64,000 bases of DNA, taken from assembly GCA_902774285.1 (NCBI GenBank), contig CACYHO010000002.1, positions 91,023 to 155,022 of the forward strand, in the 5' to 3' direction. Source of the DNA: an uncultured Pseudomonadota bacterium. Lineage in GTDB: Bacteria > Pseudomonadota > Alphaproteobacteria > Rs-D84. Both the position numbers and the translations under genes were made by a program. Within the stretch, counting starts at the first letter, position 1. Each line of letters begins with the position of its first letter. Under the pieces are notes generated by a model, which was given only the letters and a program-made list of their open reading frames with translations, searched no databases and was not told the DNA's origin. Of this stretch, positions 7,412-16,216 are shown piece by piece.

Positions 7412-8296
7412 TTAAAACACACGACGGCGGGCAATAGTGTATAAACCATATCCGGTAAGCAATACCATGATTGATATAAATATTACCAATGCCAAATGGG
7501 AATGCCCAACATAAGGCAATTCCATATTCATACCATAATACCCAACAACCACACTTGGTACCATCAAAACGATGTTCCAAATGGTCAAACGGTTAATGTA
7601 AGTGTTAGAATCAATGTTAATAATGCTTTCAAATGTTTCTTTGATTGATTTTAACATCTTGCTGTAACTGGTCACAACTTCGATAGCCTGATTAAATTCA
7701 ATACGTGCATCTTCTGATAATTCTTGGTTGTCTTCATCTTTGACAAAACCACGCAATTTATCAATTTTATCCATAACCGCAATATTGCCTTTAAGTGATG
7801 CCATATAAAGCGTATATGCATTTTCTACTTCCAATAACTGCATCAATTCTTGTTTACGGATACTTTCTTGTAATGCCTTTTTAGAATTAACAACTTTTTT
7901 GTTTAATTCTTTCAATGCACGCAGGTAAGATTCAGCAATATAATAGATTATATTCAAAATAAATGTTTCGCGCGTGTTCATTTCATCATCTTTGATTTTA
8001 TCCAACAAATCGCATCTTTTACGACATACGGTAATAACGTGTTTATTAGAATAAATTATAGACAATGGTTCGGTATGCCACGTTGTATCCATTTCACGAT
8101 TAGCAATCGGGAAACGCAAAATAATCACCTTGTAATCGTCTTCCAATTCAAGACGTGGTTGTTCATCCGGATCCAAAATATCCGAAATAGTATCTTCGTC
8201 GATTTTATATTCTGTTAATAAACGTTCGAAATCTTCGTGATCTGGGTTACCAACGTTAACCCAAGAGAATGTTTTTAATTTTTTTGTATCGAACAT
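7412..8296 (-). CDS. corA: CorA-family divalent cation (Mg2+/Co2+) transporter
   Basis: CorA proteins form pentameric inner-membrane channels for Mg2+ and related ions. This 294-residue protein has the long cytoplasmic alpha/beta and helical domain. Two C-terminal membrane helices follow, with the selectivity motif YGMNMELPY between them at about residues 255-263 (GMN). It ends in a short basic tail (ARRRVF). GGAGA precedes the ATG, and a promoter lies at 8342-8369. It heads a two-gene unit with the small membrane protein. Confidence 0.92.
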   Translation of the reverse strand: MFDTKKLKTFSWVNVGNPDHEDFERLLTEYKIDEDTISDILDPDEQPRLELEDDYKVIILRFPIANREMDTTWHTEPLSIIYSNKHVITVCRKRCDLLDKIKDDEMNTRETFILNIIYYIAESYLRALKELNKKVVNSKKALQESIRKQELMQLLEVENAYTLYMASLKGNIAVMDKIDKLRGFVKDEDNQELSEDARIEFNQAIEVVTSYSKMLKSIKETFESIINIDSNTYINRLTIWNIVLMVPSVVVGYYGMNMELPYVGHSHLALVIFISIMVLLTGYGLYTIARRRVF

Positions 8297-8341
8297 GACA
8301 CATTCTCCTTGTTGATATTTCTGTTTCTTTTATTCGCAAGA

Positions 8342-8369
8342 ATTTTATCATAATGCTTCAAAAAATCAA
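8342..8369 (-). promoter_or_regulatory. corA promoter
   Basis: Minus-strand TTGATT (8364-8369), a 16-nt spacer ending in TGA, and TAAAAT (8342-8347). The TG just before the -10 makes it an extended -10 type. Confidence 0.55.
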
Positions 8370-8429
8370 CTTTTTTCAAAATACAGCAACGCATTTTTTT
8401 AATACTGTTTTATATATTTAATTTTTTGC

Positions 8430-8459
8430 TTGCACGAATCGGTAAAATATTACTAGTAT
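8430..8459 (+). promoter_or_regulatory. acpS promoter
   Basis: TTGCAC (8430-8435), an 18-nt spacer and TAGTAT (8454-8459), 33 nt before acpS. Confidence 0.45.
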
Positions 8460-8492
8460 GCGCTTGAAGGATTTAACAAAAGGAAGGTTTAA

Positions 8493-8867
8493 ATGATAGT
8501 CGGAATAGGGATTGACCTTGTAGAAAGCGACAGATTCTTAGACTGGTCTGCCTTTAAAAAACAACGCATTTTCACAAAAAAAGAATTGGAATACGCCGAT
8601 AACGATAACGCAAAAAGTGAAAAACACCTGGCTAATTTCTGGGCAGCGCGCGAAGCGGCATTGAAAGCACTGGGTACAGGATTCGGCGACGATATTTCTT
8701 TTTCTGATATTTCCGTATCACATAATGACAACGGATGCCCAGAATTGATATTTGCGGGTGGCGCAAAAAATGCATTAAAAGAATTGGCAGGACCGTCGGC
8801 ACATGTCTTTTTATCAATAACCGACCAAGATGATTATTCCGCAGCGGTTGTTGTAATAGAAAAATAA
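8493..8867 (+). CDS. acpS: holo-[acyl-carrier-protein] synthase
   Basis: AcpS transfers 4'-phosphopantetheine from CoA to apo-ACP, activating fatty acid synthesis. The 124-residue length is typical. The two Mg-binding motifs are present: GIGIDLVESDRF at residues 4-15 and FWAAREAALKALG at about 49-61. AAAGGAAGG precedes the ATG. In many Alphaproteobacteria acpS lies beside lepB and rnc, but here those genes are 42 kb away, an example of the shuffled gene order. Confidence 0.94.
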   Translation: MIVGIGIDLVESDRFLDWSAFKKQRIFTKKELEYADNDNAKSEKHLANFWAAREAALKALGTGFGDDISFSDISVSHNDNGCPELIFAGGAKNALKELAGPSAHVFLSITDQDDYSAAVVVIEK

Positions 8868-8896
8868 AAAAACGCCAAATTGGCGTTTTTTTTTAA
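8868..8896 (+). terminator. bidirectional terminator between acpS and the 8893 gene
   Basis: AACGCC / GGCGTT with A7 before and T9 after, placed between two convergent genes. Confidence 0.88.
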
Positions 8897-10617
8897 TATC
8901 CCATTTCTTCTTGATACGCTGCTTCTTCAGCATCATAAAGATAATCAGATTCAGAATCAGGACTTATAAAACCAGATTCATAATCTTCTTCGCTTACAAA
9001 CATATCGTCATATTTAGAACCAGGTTCATATACGGGCTTGGTTGCCAAAATATCTTCTTCTGATGAAATCACAGGTTCTTCTTCAATATCAACAGAAGTA
9101 TTCAAATGACTCGGAACAACATCCATAACAACTGGTATTTCTTCAACCATTGGTTCCGCGATTGGTTCTTCGTCTTGTTCTTCTTGTTCTTCAATTGTTT
9201 CGGCTGATTCAACAACAGGTTCTGCATCTAAAAACACTGATTCGTCTTGTTGTTCTTCAACGACAGGTTTTGGTTCTTCCAACTTCGCAGCAGGTTGTTG
9301 TTCAGCAACAACTATTTCTGGTGCTTTTGCAACCAACACAGGCTTTGTATCAGATGCTATATTTTTTTGATATAACCACAAAGTGAAAACAGACAACAAA
9401 ATCAAAACAAGCAACAATATATAATATATGAATCCTGGTTTTGAATGTTCTTTAGTTTCTGTTGGTGTTTCAAAATTATTCACAATCGGCGAAACAGGGC
9501 GCACAGGTTCCGCAACCGGTTCTTCTTGAATTATTGGGTCAACAGGTTTCATTGTTTCAAGCACTGGTTTGTCTTCAACAATTTCTGTTTCTTCTTCAAT
9601 AACAGGTTGTGGTGTGAACACAGGTTCGGGTTCAGCAACCGGCGTCATTGTTTCCAAAACCGGTTTTGGTTCTGAAACAACAGGTGCGACCACTTCTTCT
9701 GGCTCATTAAATACAGGCGCATTAAATTCAATAGGTTTAAAAGCAATATCTTCGTTCAGAATTTGTGGATCTTCGTTAAACAAAGGTTTTACTTCTGTTT
9801 CTTCTGATTCTTCAACTTCGTCTTCTTCATATTCTTCATCTGCATCAACAGTTTGCACTGGATATTCAGGTGCAATCATCACAGGTTTACTTTTGACAGG
9901 TTGTTTTATTTCAGATGTTGGTTGATTCAACAAATTACTTGCCAATTCAGCATCTACTGTTGCTGCTTCCAATCTTTTTTGTGCAGAATCTAAACGTTTT
10001 TGTGCGCGTTTTAATTTTTCATTAGCCGCTTCTATTTGTGATTCTAATTTCAAAATTTTGGCAGCAGATTGTTTAGTATTAACACGTCCGATTTCTTTCT
10101 TTGCTGCACTTAATTTAGCGCGTAATGTTTTGATACGCGCCTGTAAATCAACAATAGAATCTTTTGTTCTGACAATCGTAGCATTCGTTTTTGAAATTGT
10201 TTCGTTTGCAGCATTCAAACGCATCATTGCACTGTGACGCACCGCAGAATCGCGCAATATATCCAATTGTGTTAAATGTTCATCAAGATCTTCGTCTGCA
10301 TTATATGCATTGATAAGATTTTCATAAACAGGCAAGCCAGAATATTCTATGTCTAATTTTTGATATTTATTATCAACCTTTGGACGAATCGTCTCTAAAT
10401 CTACCCCATAATCAGTTGATAAAATTTCATCCCACTTTTTATCGCCGTCTGGATTTATCACCAAAAGAACATTTGGTTTCTGTTCATTAACAGTATTATC
10501 CAATACGAATACCAGATTATCCGACGCATCATAAAACGCATTGACATCATTGTCGCCTATGTCAAAAGCGCGCATAACCAAAGTTCCGTAATTTGTATTT
10601 TCTCTCTCGCCCATCAT
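8893..10617 (-). CDS. coiled-coil, acidic Pro/Val-rich membrane protein, 574 aa
   Basis: I do not recognise this protein. From the start at 10617 (AAGGGG 8 nt upstream; the frame continues 20 codons further without a site), it shows a globular N-terminal domain (about 1-125), then a long coiled coil (about 135-230, rich in Ala/Lys/Arg/Leu). A Glu/Pro/Val-rich linker carries repeats of the type PVLETMxPV, followed by one membrane helix (about 395-417, YYILLLVLILLSVFTLWLY). A strongly acidic C-terminal tail ends DSESDYLYDAEEAAYQEEMGY. The gene follows gcrA by 17 nt and is probably co-transcribed. Confidence 0.8.
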   Translation of the reverse strand: MMGERENTNYGTLVMRAFDIGDNDVNAFYDASDNLVFVLDNTVNEQKPNVLLVINPDGDKKWDEILSTDYGVDLETIRPKVDNKYQKLDIEYSGLPVYENLINAYNADEDLDEHLTQLDILRDSAVRHSAMMRLNAANETISKTNATIVRTKDSIVDLQARIKTLRAKLSAAKKEIGRVNTKQSAAKILKLESQIEAANEKLKRAQKRLDSAQKRLEAATVDAELASNLLNQPTSEIKQPVKSKPVMIAPEYPVQTVDADEEYEEDEVEESEETEVKPLFNEDPQILNEDIAFKPIEFNAPVFNEPEEVVAPVVSEPKPVLETMTPVAEPEPVFTPQPVIEEETEIVEDKPVLETMKPVDPIIQEEPVAEPVRPVSPIVNNFETPTETKEHSKPGFIYYILLLVLILLSVFTLWLYQKNIASDTKPVLVAKAPEIVVAEQQPAAKLEEPKPVVEEQQDESVFLDAEPVVESAETIEEQEEQDEEPIAEPMVEEIPVVMDVVPSHLNTSVDIEEEPVISSEEDILATKPVYEPGSKYDDMFVSEEDYESGFISPDSESDYLYDAEEAAYQEEMGY

Positions 10618-10634
10618 TGAATGTTCCCCTTGGT

Positions 10635-11282
10635 TTATTTTTTCTTTGGTGGCGTGAATTGATAAGCCTGACGACAATGTTCATAACAATATGGTTTCCC
10701 AGCAAACACTGTTTCACCACAGAAATGGAAATTATCAGAGTCAGGATCGCCAATTGGCCAACGACATTGATTAGATTTCAAATTCGCCATTTGCAACGCA
10801 TGTTGTATTAACAATTCATGCAAAGCCAAATCTTTCTTTGTCTTTTTAGAAGCAGTTTTTGTCTTTTCAACTGGTTTGACTTCTTCAACCGCCGCTTTTT
10901 CTTTTTTTACAGGCTTTGCCACCTTTGCAGCAGGTTTAGCATTTTTAACAGGTGCTTTCTTTGCGACAATTTTCGCTGGTTTAGCAGGTTTCTTTTCCGC
11001 AACCTTTTTCACAGGTTTAACAGGCGCTGCTTTTTTAACAGCCTTTTTAGCAACAACTTTTGGTGCTGCTTTCTTAGCCGCTGTTTTTTTTGCAGGTTCT
11101 GCCTTAGCCGATTTTTTGGGCGCGGTTTCTGTCGCTTTGGCATTCCAACCAAGCCTGTTTAATTTGCCCACAACAGCATTTTTGGACATGCCTAATTTTT
11201 TACCCATTTCAGAGGTAGACAAACCTTTGCCAACCAACGCTTTTAACTTTTTCAGCATATTGCTGTCCCAACCAGTACTCAT
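10635..11282 (-). CDS. gcrA: GcrA cell cycle regulator
   Basis: GcrA is an alphaproteobacterial transcription regulator that binds sigma70-RNA polymerase at methylated GANTC promoters and drives S-phase genes. The 215-residue protein begins with the family helix-turn-helix (MSTGWDSNMLKKLKALVGKG, then MGKKLGMSKNAVVGKLNRLGW). It ends with the conserved Cys/His cluster CRWPIGDP...FHFCG...GKPYCYEHC (about 165-205). Between them lies an unusually long Lys/Ala/Pro linker (about 50-150, repeats of PAKK, VAKK and AAPK) like histone H1 tails. AAGGGA precedes the ATG. Confidence 0.95.
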   Translation of the reverse strand: MSTGWDSNMLKKLKALVGKGLSTSEMGKKLGMSKNAVVGKLNRLGWNAKATETAPKKSAKAEPAKKTAAKKAAPKVVAKKAVKKAAPVKPVKKVAEKKPAKPAKIVAKKAPVKNAKPAAKVAKPVKKEKAAVEEVKPVEKTKTASKKTKKDLALHELLIQHALQMANLKSNQCRWPIGDPDSDNFHFCGETVFAGKPYCYEHCRQAYQFTPPKKK

Positions 11283-11355
11283 AATAAAAAAATCCCTTGT
11301 TTTTATATCTTATATGATTGTATCATAAAAACGAATCGAAAGGCAAGGGGGAAAT

Positions 11356-11817
11356 ATGATTTCTTATATATTTTTTTCACTGGTTTTAATCGGGGCAATT
11401 TTTTGCGCTGTGCGTATGGCAACTGCTGATTTTCAACGCAGAATTATCCCAGATGTGTATTTATTTCCGTTTCTTTTTGCGGGACTTTTGACCACAACAT
11501 TTTTTCCGTGGCCTGTCACAATTTCAGATTCTGTTATTGGTGGCGCAATGGGATACTGTTTGGGACTGATTGTCGGTTTCATATTTGACAAGGTAAAACC
11601 AAACCAAAAATACCCACCTATTGGCATGGGAGATATAAAATTATTGGGTGCAGGCGGAATCTGGTTTGGAACACTGGGTTTGTCGATTGCAATGATTATA
11701 TCTTGCGTATTGGCATACATTTGGAATTGGAAGCGCAAAGACAAATATATTCCATTTGCACCATTCTTTTTAATTGGTGGATTTTTGTCTTTGATTATAA
11801 TTCAATTTTTGTTATAA
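11356..11817 (+). CDS. A24-family prepilin-type peptidase
   Basis: This integral membrane aspartyl peptidase family cleaves (and in larger members methylates) type IV prepilins. The 153-residue protein has about five hydrophobic helices and both family aspartates, ATADFQRRIIPD near residue 24 and IGMGDIKLLGAGG near residue 93. It lacks the N-terminal methylation domain of PilD, so it is the short CpaA/TadV-like form. AAGGGGG lies 6 nt before ATG. No pilin or secretion ATPase is nearby. The next genes encode secreted proteins of unknown type. Confidence 0.85.
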   Translation: MISYIFFSLVLIGAIFCAVRMATADFQRRIIPDVYLFPFLFAGLLTTTFFPWPVTISDSVIGGAMGYCLGLIVGFIFDKVKPNQKYPPIGMGDIKLLGAGGIWFGTLGLSIAMIISCVLAYIWNWKRKDKYIPFAPFFLIGGFLSLIIIQFLL

Positions 11818-11833
11818 TTAAAAAACAGGAAGG

Positions 11834-12763
11834 ATGAAAACAAACAAATTAAAATCTTTGTTGTTTGCTGTGGTTTGCGGTTTTTGTGCATTTGGCACTG
11901 CCGTGGCTGCTTCGCTTTTTTCTGATTATGGTCAAATTCAAAATGTTCAAAATTATTCAACAAACCCATTTTGGACACCAAATTCACCATATAATCAACG
12001 TTTACCGCAACCTGTATATGTGCAGGGCGCTGATTTAAATGATGAAGATTGTATAAGCGTCGTTCAATCATTGGTTTCTGTGCAATGTATGGCTCGCGAT
12101 AATTGTAAGAACACAACTTTGGCGGAAATTCGTCCAACAATAATGGTTCAATTGTCTAATCTGCCGGGAAATAATTATGTTTCGGCTTGTTCTGGATACC
12201 TTGATTACATATTTGAATCATATGTTGCCAAATATGGTAATACTGTTCCAAATCGTGCGGTTGCTTTTCCAAACGCAACAACGCCTAATCAAAATTTAAA
12301 CAATAACAATACAATTCCGATAGAAAACCCTTATAAACAAGTTGTTCCGAAATGGCAACAGGAAATAAACGAACGAAGTAACGAATTAAAACAATTACAA
12401 CAACAAAACGGTGCGGGCAGTGAACATCTGTCCGCTACTGCTTTTCCAACGACATATGCAGATTTAAGTTTTTCAGATCGTGTGGCAAATGCAACCGAAG
12501 GTTACGCACCATATAAAGATATGCACGCGTATGAAACCCCTAAATTAATAAGCACAAAAGAATGGTGCAATGGCGACGGCGCAGGGCGACCAGAATGTAA
12601 AGAATATGAACAACAACAAGCTAATAATAACAACGGAAATTCTGGATCAACTGGCGGTTCTGGGCCAACTGGGGGATCAGGATCAACCGGTGGTTCAGGA
12701 TCGTGTGCTAACGCTATAACATCAAGTCATGAAGAAAACGGAAAAATTGTATTTGCAATATGA
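11834..12763 (+). CDS. secreted protein with Gly/Ser-rich tail, 309 aa
   Basis: The signal peptide is clear (KSLLFAVVCGFCAFGTAVA, cleavage after AVAA). The mature part starts with an Asn/Tyr/Pro-rich stretch, has four closely spaced cysteines (DCISVVQSLVSVQC, then C, C), and ends with Gln/Asn runs and a collagen-like GSTGGSGPTGGSG linker before a short end. No family is recognised. Its TGA overlaps the next ATG (ATGA at 12760), so it is translationally coupled to the next gene. AAACAGGAAGG precedes its start, and it lies 16 nt behind the prepilin peptidase. Confidence 0.75.
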   Translation: MKTNKLKSLLFAVVCGFCAFGTAVAASLFSDYGQIQNVQNYSTNPFWTPNSPYNQRLPQPVYVQGADLNDEDCISVVQSLVSVQCMARDNCKNTTLAEIRPTIMVQLSNLPGNNYVSACSGYLDYIFESYVAKYGNTVPNRAVAFPNATTPNQNLNNNNTIPIENPYKQVVPKWQQEINERSNELKQLQQQNGAGSEHLSATAFPTTYADLSFSDRVANATEGYAPYKDMHAYETPKLISTKEWCNGDGAGRPECKEYEQQQANNNNGNSGSTGGSGPTGGSGSTGGSGSCANAITSSHEENGKIVFAI

Positions 12764-13791
12764 AAAAATTATTATGTTTGATTTTTTCTGTTTTATTTAT
12801 AACTGCCGCTAATGCTGCCAGTGATCCGTTGCAATCATGTTTGCAAAAAATTTCCACGAATGATTCTGCCTGGAAATCTGGTATAACAAATATTTTCGGA
12901 AACTCAGATTTAGACGATACAATCGTAGAACAAAATAAAGCAAAAATTTATTTGTTATTAACAGAAAGATTTAAAGATTTATGTGGCGCGGAACTTATTC
13001 AAATCGCAAAAACCAGTGGCGAACGTGCACGGATAGATTTTACACACAAAAACAAAAGTTATGCTTTTGATTTTTGCCTTGAAAAAATATTTGATAACCT
13101 TGGGCTACAAATGGGTATACTTGTTATAAACAGACGCGATTTGTACCCAACGAAAGTGTTGAAACTGTCAGAAATCCCAAAGAAACAAAAGTTTTTCACC
13201 GACGAATGTTCCGATTGGACTATTTTTGACAATTTGGATGATGATTCCGCAGTTAATGTTGCTGGACAATCTGTGTTTACAGAATACGGTGGCAGCAAGG
13301 AAGAATTTTTCCTCGATTTTGCCGAAGGTGACAATCGTCGTGCATTCCCTGGATTGGTAATTAAAGATAAAACAGGTTCAAGCGAAGAAGAAATTGTTTC
13401 CTATGCAAATATAAAAACGGCTGTTCAAAGGACAGAACAGTTTGCAAACCAATTAAAAAATGGTCCTTGCTCACAAAAAGGTTTATCTGTTTATTTGGTA
13501 GCATTAAATGTTCAACAGACACCTGTTAATACATCTGACAATCATGACCTATCGGCATCTGTTGTTGCTGTCAGTGGAGCTGCGACCGGAGGAATAGTTG
13601 GGGGTGTTATGGGTATATCAGCTGTTGCTACATGGATGGGCTTAGCTGGTGCAGCCGCTACTGCAGTTCCTATCGCTGGATGGGTTGTGGGAGGTGTTTT
13701 GGTTGCTGCTGGTGGTATTGTTGCATTATGGCCACAAAAAATAACAGACATTCAACAAGTTATGATTTTAGATGGTCCTTTTGATTTATAA
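12760..13791 (+). CDS. secreted or envelope protein with C-terminal glycine zipper, 343 aa
   Basis: A signal peptide (MKKLLCLIFSVLFITAANA) precedes a periplasmic domain of about 230 residues. Two hydrophobic Gly/Ala-rich segments follow (about 255-320, e.g. GAATGGIVGGVMGISAVA and GWVVGGVLVAAGGIVAL) with the GxxxG spacing of glycine zippers, then a short end (MILDGPFDL). Such zippers pack helices in membranes and occur in pore-forming and surface proteins, but no specific function can be assigned. It overlaps the upstream gene by 4 nt, indicating coupled translation. Confidence 0.75.
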   Translation: MKKLLCLIFSVLFITAANAASDPLQSCLQKISTNDSAWKSGITNIFGNSDLDDTIVEQNKAKIYLLLTERFKDLCGAELIQIAKTSGERARIDFTHKNKSYAFDFCLEKIFDNLGLQMGILVINRRDLYPTKVLKLSEIPKKQKFFTDECSDWTIFDNLDDDSAVNVAGQSVFTEYGGSKEEFFLDFAEGDNRRAFPGLVIKDKTGSSEEEIVSYANIKTAVQRTEQFANQLKNGPCSQKGLSVYLVALNVQQTPVNTSDNHDLSASVVAVSGAATGGIVGGVMGISAVATWMGLAGAAATAVPIAGWVVGGVLVAAGGIVALWPQKITDIQQVMILDGPFDL

Positions 13792-13822
13792 AACACCATC
13801 TGGGGCCGAGAGAGAATTATAA

Positions 13823-15706
13823 ATGTTGCATAAAATCATATTTTTTATCGCTTGTTTTGTTGTATATGGTGTCCAGGCACAAACAATTAGTACCCAGAAA
13901 AATTGTGCGGAACAAATTTTTTCACAAGCTTTATTAAAACACAGCGCAGAAATAGATGAAAGCGAACCTGAATTCAAAGTTCGTACGTGGGCGCGTGAAG
14001 CAATGACTGGCGACGCCGAAACATTAAAAGAAATTCTAAATTGTCCCGAATTACAACATATTGCCGATGATACCACTGTAGTCTTTAATCCGATTTCATA
14101 TGAATTTCCACACGGTCGGACAATCACTATAAATTACAGCACCCAACCAAAAGTATTGAAACAAAAATTAATATTGACCAATAAACGCAGCCTGCCAAAT
14201 GGTGATGTAAATCCAAGATTAATGGATCCAAATGATCCGGCAAAATATTTGAATACAGAACCGTCTTGGTATGCGATTATGGTTGTTCAACATGATTCTT
14301 TAAAAGATTTTGTTGGCCCGGATAAAAACAATACTTTGTCCATGAAATACATTAATGATCACATTAATGAAATCTATCCGCATGGGTATTATTGCACCAG
14401 CAAAAGCGCAATTGCCTATGACAAAGACACAATAAATCAAGTCGTTCACGAAGTAGTCAAACTTGAAGGCGATAGTAATGATTATTATGTTGCCGGCGAT
14501 GTCAATTTAGAATGGATAATGTACGCAGAAATCGCCGCTGATATTATTTTAACTGTCGCAACCGCCGGCGTTGGCGAAGCAGGTATGATTTCCATGAAAA
14601 GCGCACGCGCCTTTAAAGCAGGAAAAGAACTTTTACGTTCCGTCGGAAAACTTTCCAAAATTCCAGATGTAGAAAAATATATAAAAGCCACAAGCAAGAT
14701 AGCACAACATACTGATGATATTGCTAAAATAGAAAAAGAAATAAAAACATTAAAAAATGCCGAAGAAATTGCGTCTAAACGCAACCAGATAAAAAAATTA
14801 CAAGAAAGTATAAAAGGGCTGGAAAAAGAAGCAGAAACCTTGGCAAAAAACAGCAAAGATGTAACAAAATACAAAGAAATTGCGGAAACTTACAAAGATT
14901 TAAATAAATATTTTAAAGATTTAAGAGCATTCAAAAGACCACAAACCGGAAATATTATTACAAGGAATCTTAAAAAAGTTGGTGCTTTTGGAAAAACATT
15001 AAAAGCCGCAAATTCTGGTGCAAAAACAATGAAAAAAGCAAGCAAAGTCGCACGCGCAGGAATGTCATCGCGTTCTGCAAAAGCAAAATATTGGTTGGCC
15101 GATGCCACGTTAAAACACGGTGCACGTTTAGCACGATTTACACGAGATACTGGTTTATTATATGGCGCACTTTCTTTTATTGGCGACATGTATGACAAAA
15201 CATCCACCACATCCAAAGAATTTTCAAACGGTATCGAATTTAAACCTTTGTGTTTATTATCAGCTGACGATCTGGAAGGACAAGAAAATGTTGTAAATTA
15301 CGGTATGTGGTTAATGTGGGTTGGTAATTCAACAGATTCCGCTGATGATGATGCCGCATATTTGCAGGCCATGGATTTTGCATCTAAATTTTATTATCAA
15401 TTGGACGAATTCCAAGATGAAAATGGCGCAAACTGTAATGTTGATATTTATGTGGTTCATCCAATAATTCGTTTAGACGAAACAAATGTTAACGATCCAA
15501 AAGGCGAATTATTCTATCTGTTTATGAATGATATTCCGTGGTCAACCACCGATCAATTTGGCGCCCAGGTTTCAAATATTGAAGATTGGGAAAGGGTACA
15601 AACGACCCTGGATCAACAAGATCCTAATAACAAACACAAAAAACAAAACAATGACAATTCAGAACAAATACGCGCACAAATTGCCGCACAAGAATTAGAA
15701 CTATAA
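13823..15706 (+). CDS. large secreted coiled-coil protein, 627 aa
   Basis: A signal peptide (KIIFFIACFVVYGVQAQ) is followed by a mixed domain (about 20-220), a hydrophobic helix (about 232-250, MYAEIAADIILTVATAG) and a long Lys/Glu coiled coil (about 280-370). A basic Ala/Lys/Arg segment (about 380-440) and a C-terminal Cys-containing domain (about 470-590) complete it. The tail is Gln/Asn-rich. GAGAGAG lies 9 nt before ATG. It is third in the run starting at 11834 and is probably expressed with it. No family is recognised. Confidence 0.75.
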   Translation: MLHKIIFFIACFVVYGVQAQTISTQKNCAEQIFSQALLKHSAEIDESEPEFKVRTWAREAMTGDAETLKEILNCPELQHIADDTTVVFNPISYEFPHGRTITINYSTQPKVLKQKLILTNKRSLPNGDVNPRLMDPNDPAKYLNTEPSWYAIMVVQHDSLKDFVGPDKNNTLSMKYINDHINEIYPHGYYCTSKSAIAYDKDTINQVVHEVVKLEGDSNDYYVAGDVNLEWIMYAEIAADIILTVATAGVGEAGMISMKSARAFKAGKELLRSVGKLSKIPDVEKYIKATSKIAQHTDDIAKIEKEIKTLKNAEEIASKRNQIKKLQESIKGLEKEAETLAKNSKDVTKYKEIAETYKDLNKYFKDLRAFKRPQTGNIITRNLKKVGAFGKTLKAANSGAKTMKKASKVARAGMSSRSAKAKYWLADATLKHGARLARFTRDTGLLYGALSFIGDMYDKTSTTSKEFSNGIEFKPLCLLSADDLEGQENVVNYGMWLMWVGNSTDSADDDAAYLQAMDFASKFYYQLDEFQDENGANCNVDIYVVHPIIRLDETNVNDPKGELFYLFMNDIPWSTTDQFGAQVSNIEDWERVQTTLDQQDPNNKHKKQNNDNSEQIRAQIAAQELEL

Positions 15707-15738
15707 GCACATACAAAATATCAATGAATAAAACCTTG

Positions 15739-15767
15739 TTGTGTTTTTTGTAAAAAATATTTATAAT
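15739..15767 (+). promoter_or_regulatory. promoter of the 15794 gene
   Basis: TTGTGT (15739-15744), a 17-nt spacer and TATAAT (15762-15767). This places transcription start near 15774 and rules out the upstream ATG at 15773. Confidence 0.6.
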
Positions 15768-15793
15768 AAAAAATGAAGACAGGGAAAACATAT

Positions 15794-16111
15794 ATGAAAA
15801 AAATATTTCTTTCTTTTGTTATTATATCATCTGTTATGACAAATGCTTTTGCATACCAGGTTTTATCGACCAAAGAATTTGGTAAAGATGATGCAATGAA
15901 TCAAAATATTATTGTAAAATGCACAACAGACACAGGAAAGATATCCGAAGAAACTTGTTCATTACGCAGATATGTAAAATGCAACGGCAAAGACAAGAAA
16001 TCTCTTTGTAATTCTTGGCAGCCTTGGCGTGATTTGCGTAATCCTGGCGCCAGTTATAATGATTGGAAATCTGCCGCCAGTGCATGTTGCAAGAAAAAAG
16101 GTCTAAGATAA
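15794..16111 (+). CDS. small secreted Cys-rich protein, 105 aa
   Basis: ATG 15794 is chosen over 15773 because AGGGA lies 8 nt upstream and the promoter's start point falls beyond 15773. A signal peptide (KKIFLSFVIISSVMTNAFA) leads a mature part of about 85 residues. It has six cysteines (VKCTTDTG, ETCSLRRYVKC, SLCNSW, ACC), two tryptophans and a basic end. The paired cysteines suggest a disulfide-stabilised periplasmic or extracellular domain. It is monocistronic, with its own promoter and terminator. No family is recognised. Confidence 0.75.
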   Translation: MKKIFLSFVIISSVMTNAFAYQVLSTKEFGKDDAMNQNIIVKCTTDTGKISEETCSLRRYVKCNGKDKKSLCNSWQPWRDLRNPGASYNDWKSAASACCKKKGLR

Positions 16112-16112
16112 T

Positions 16113-16148
16113 AAAAAACCGCCTGAAAATAGGGCGGTATTTTTTTTA
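16113..16148 (+). terminator. terminator after the 15794 gene
   Basis: ACCGCCTG / (T)AGGGCGGT with a T-run. Confidence 0.85.
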
Positions 16149-16158
16149 CACAAACATA

Positions 16159-16187
16159 TTGACAAAATAATATTTTTGTATTATATT
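16159..16187 (+). promoter_or_regulatory. promoter of the 16217-18973 operon (conserved-spacer type)
   Basis: An exact TTGACA (16159-16164), a 17-nt spacer with ATATTTTTGTAT and TATATT (16182-16187). It closely matches the minus-strand promoter at 7004-7032. Confidence 0.75.
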
Positions 16188-16216
16188 TTACCCATAAAAC
16201 AAAAAAAGGATAAAGC

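Noticed and set aside
7412-7580. N-terminal extension of the small gene at 7080
   Set aside because: The frame runs through corA out of frame; a clear Shine-Dalgarno and ATG at 7391 define the gene.
9150-9925. Plus-strand frames of 76-118 aa rich in Val/Leu/Ser/Thr
   Set aside because: They mirror the low-complexity acidic Pro/Glu region of the 8893 gene on the other strand and lack ribosome-binding sites.
12634-12706. Gly/Ser repeat as a CRISPR or tandem DNA repeat
   Set aside because: It is an in-frame coding repeat (GSTGGSG) with no regular spacer-repeat structure; no CRISPR array was seen anywhere.
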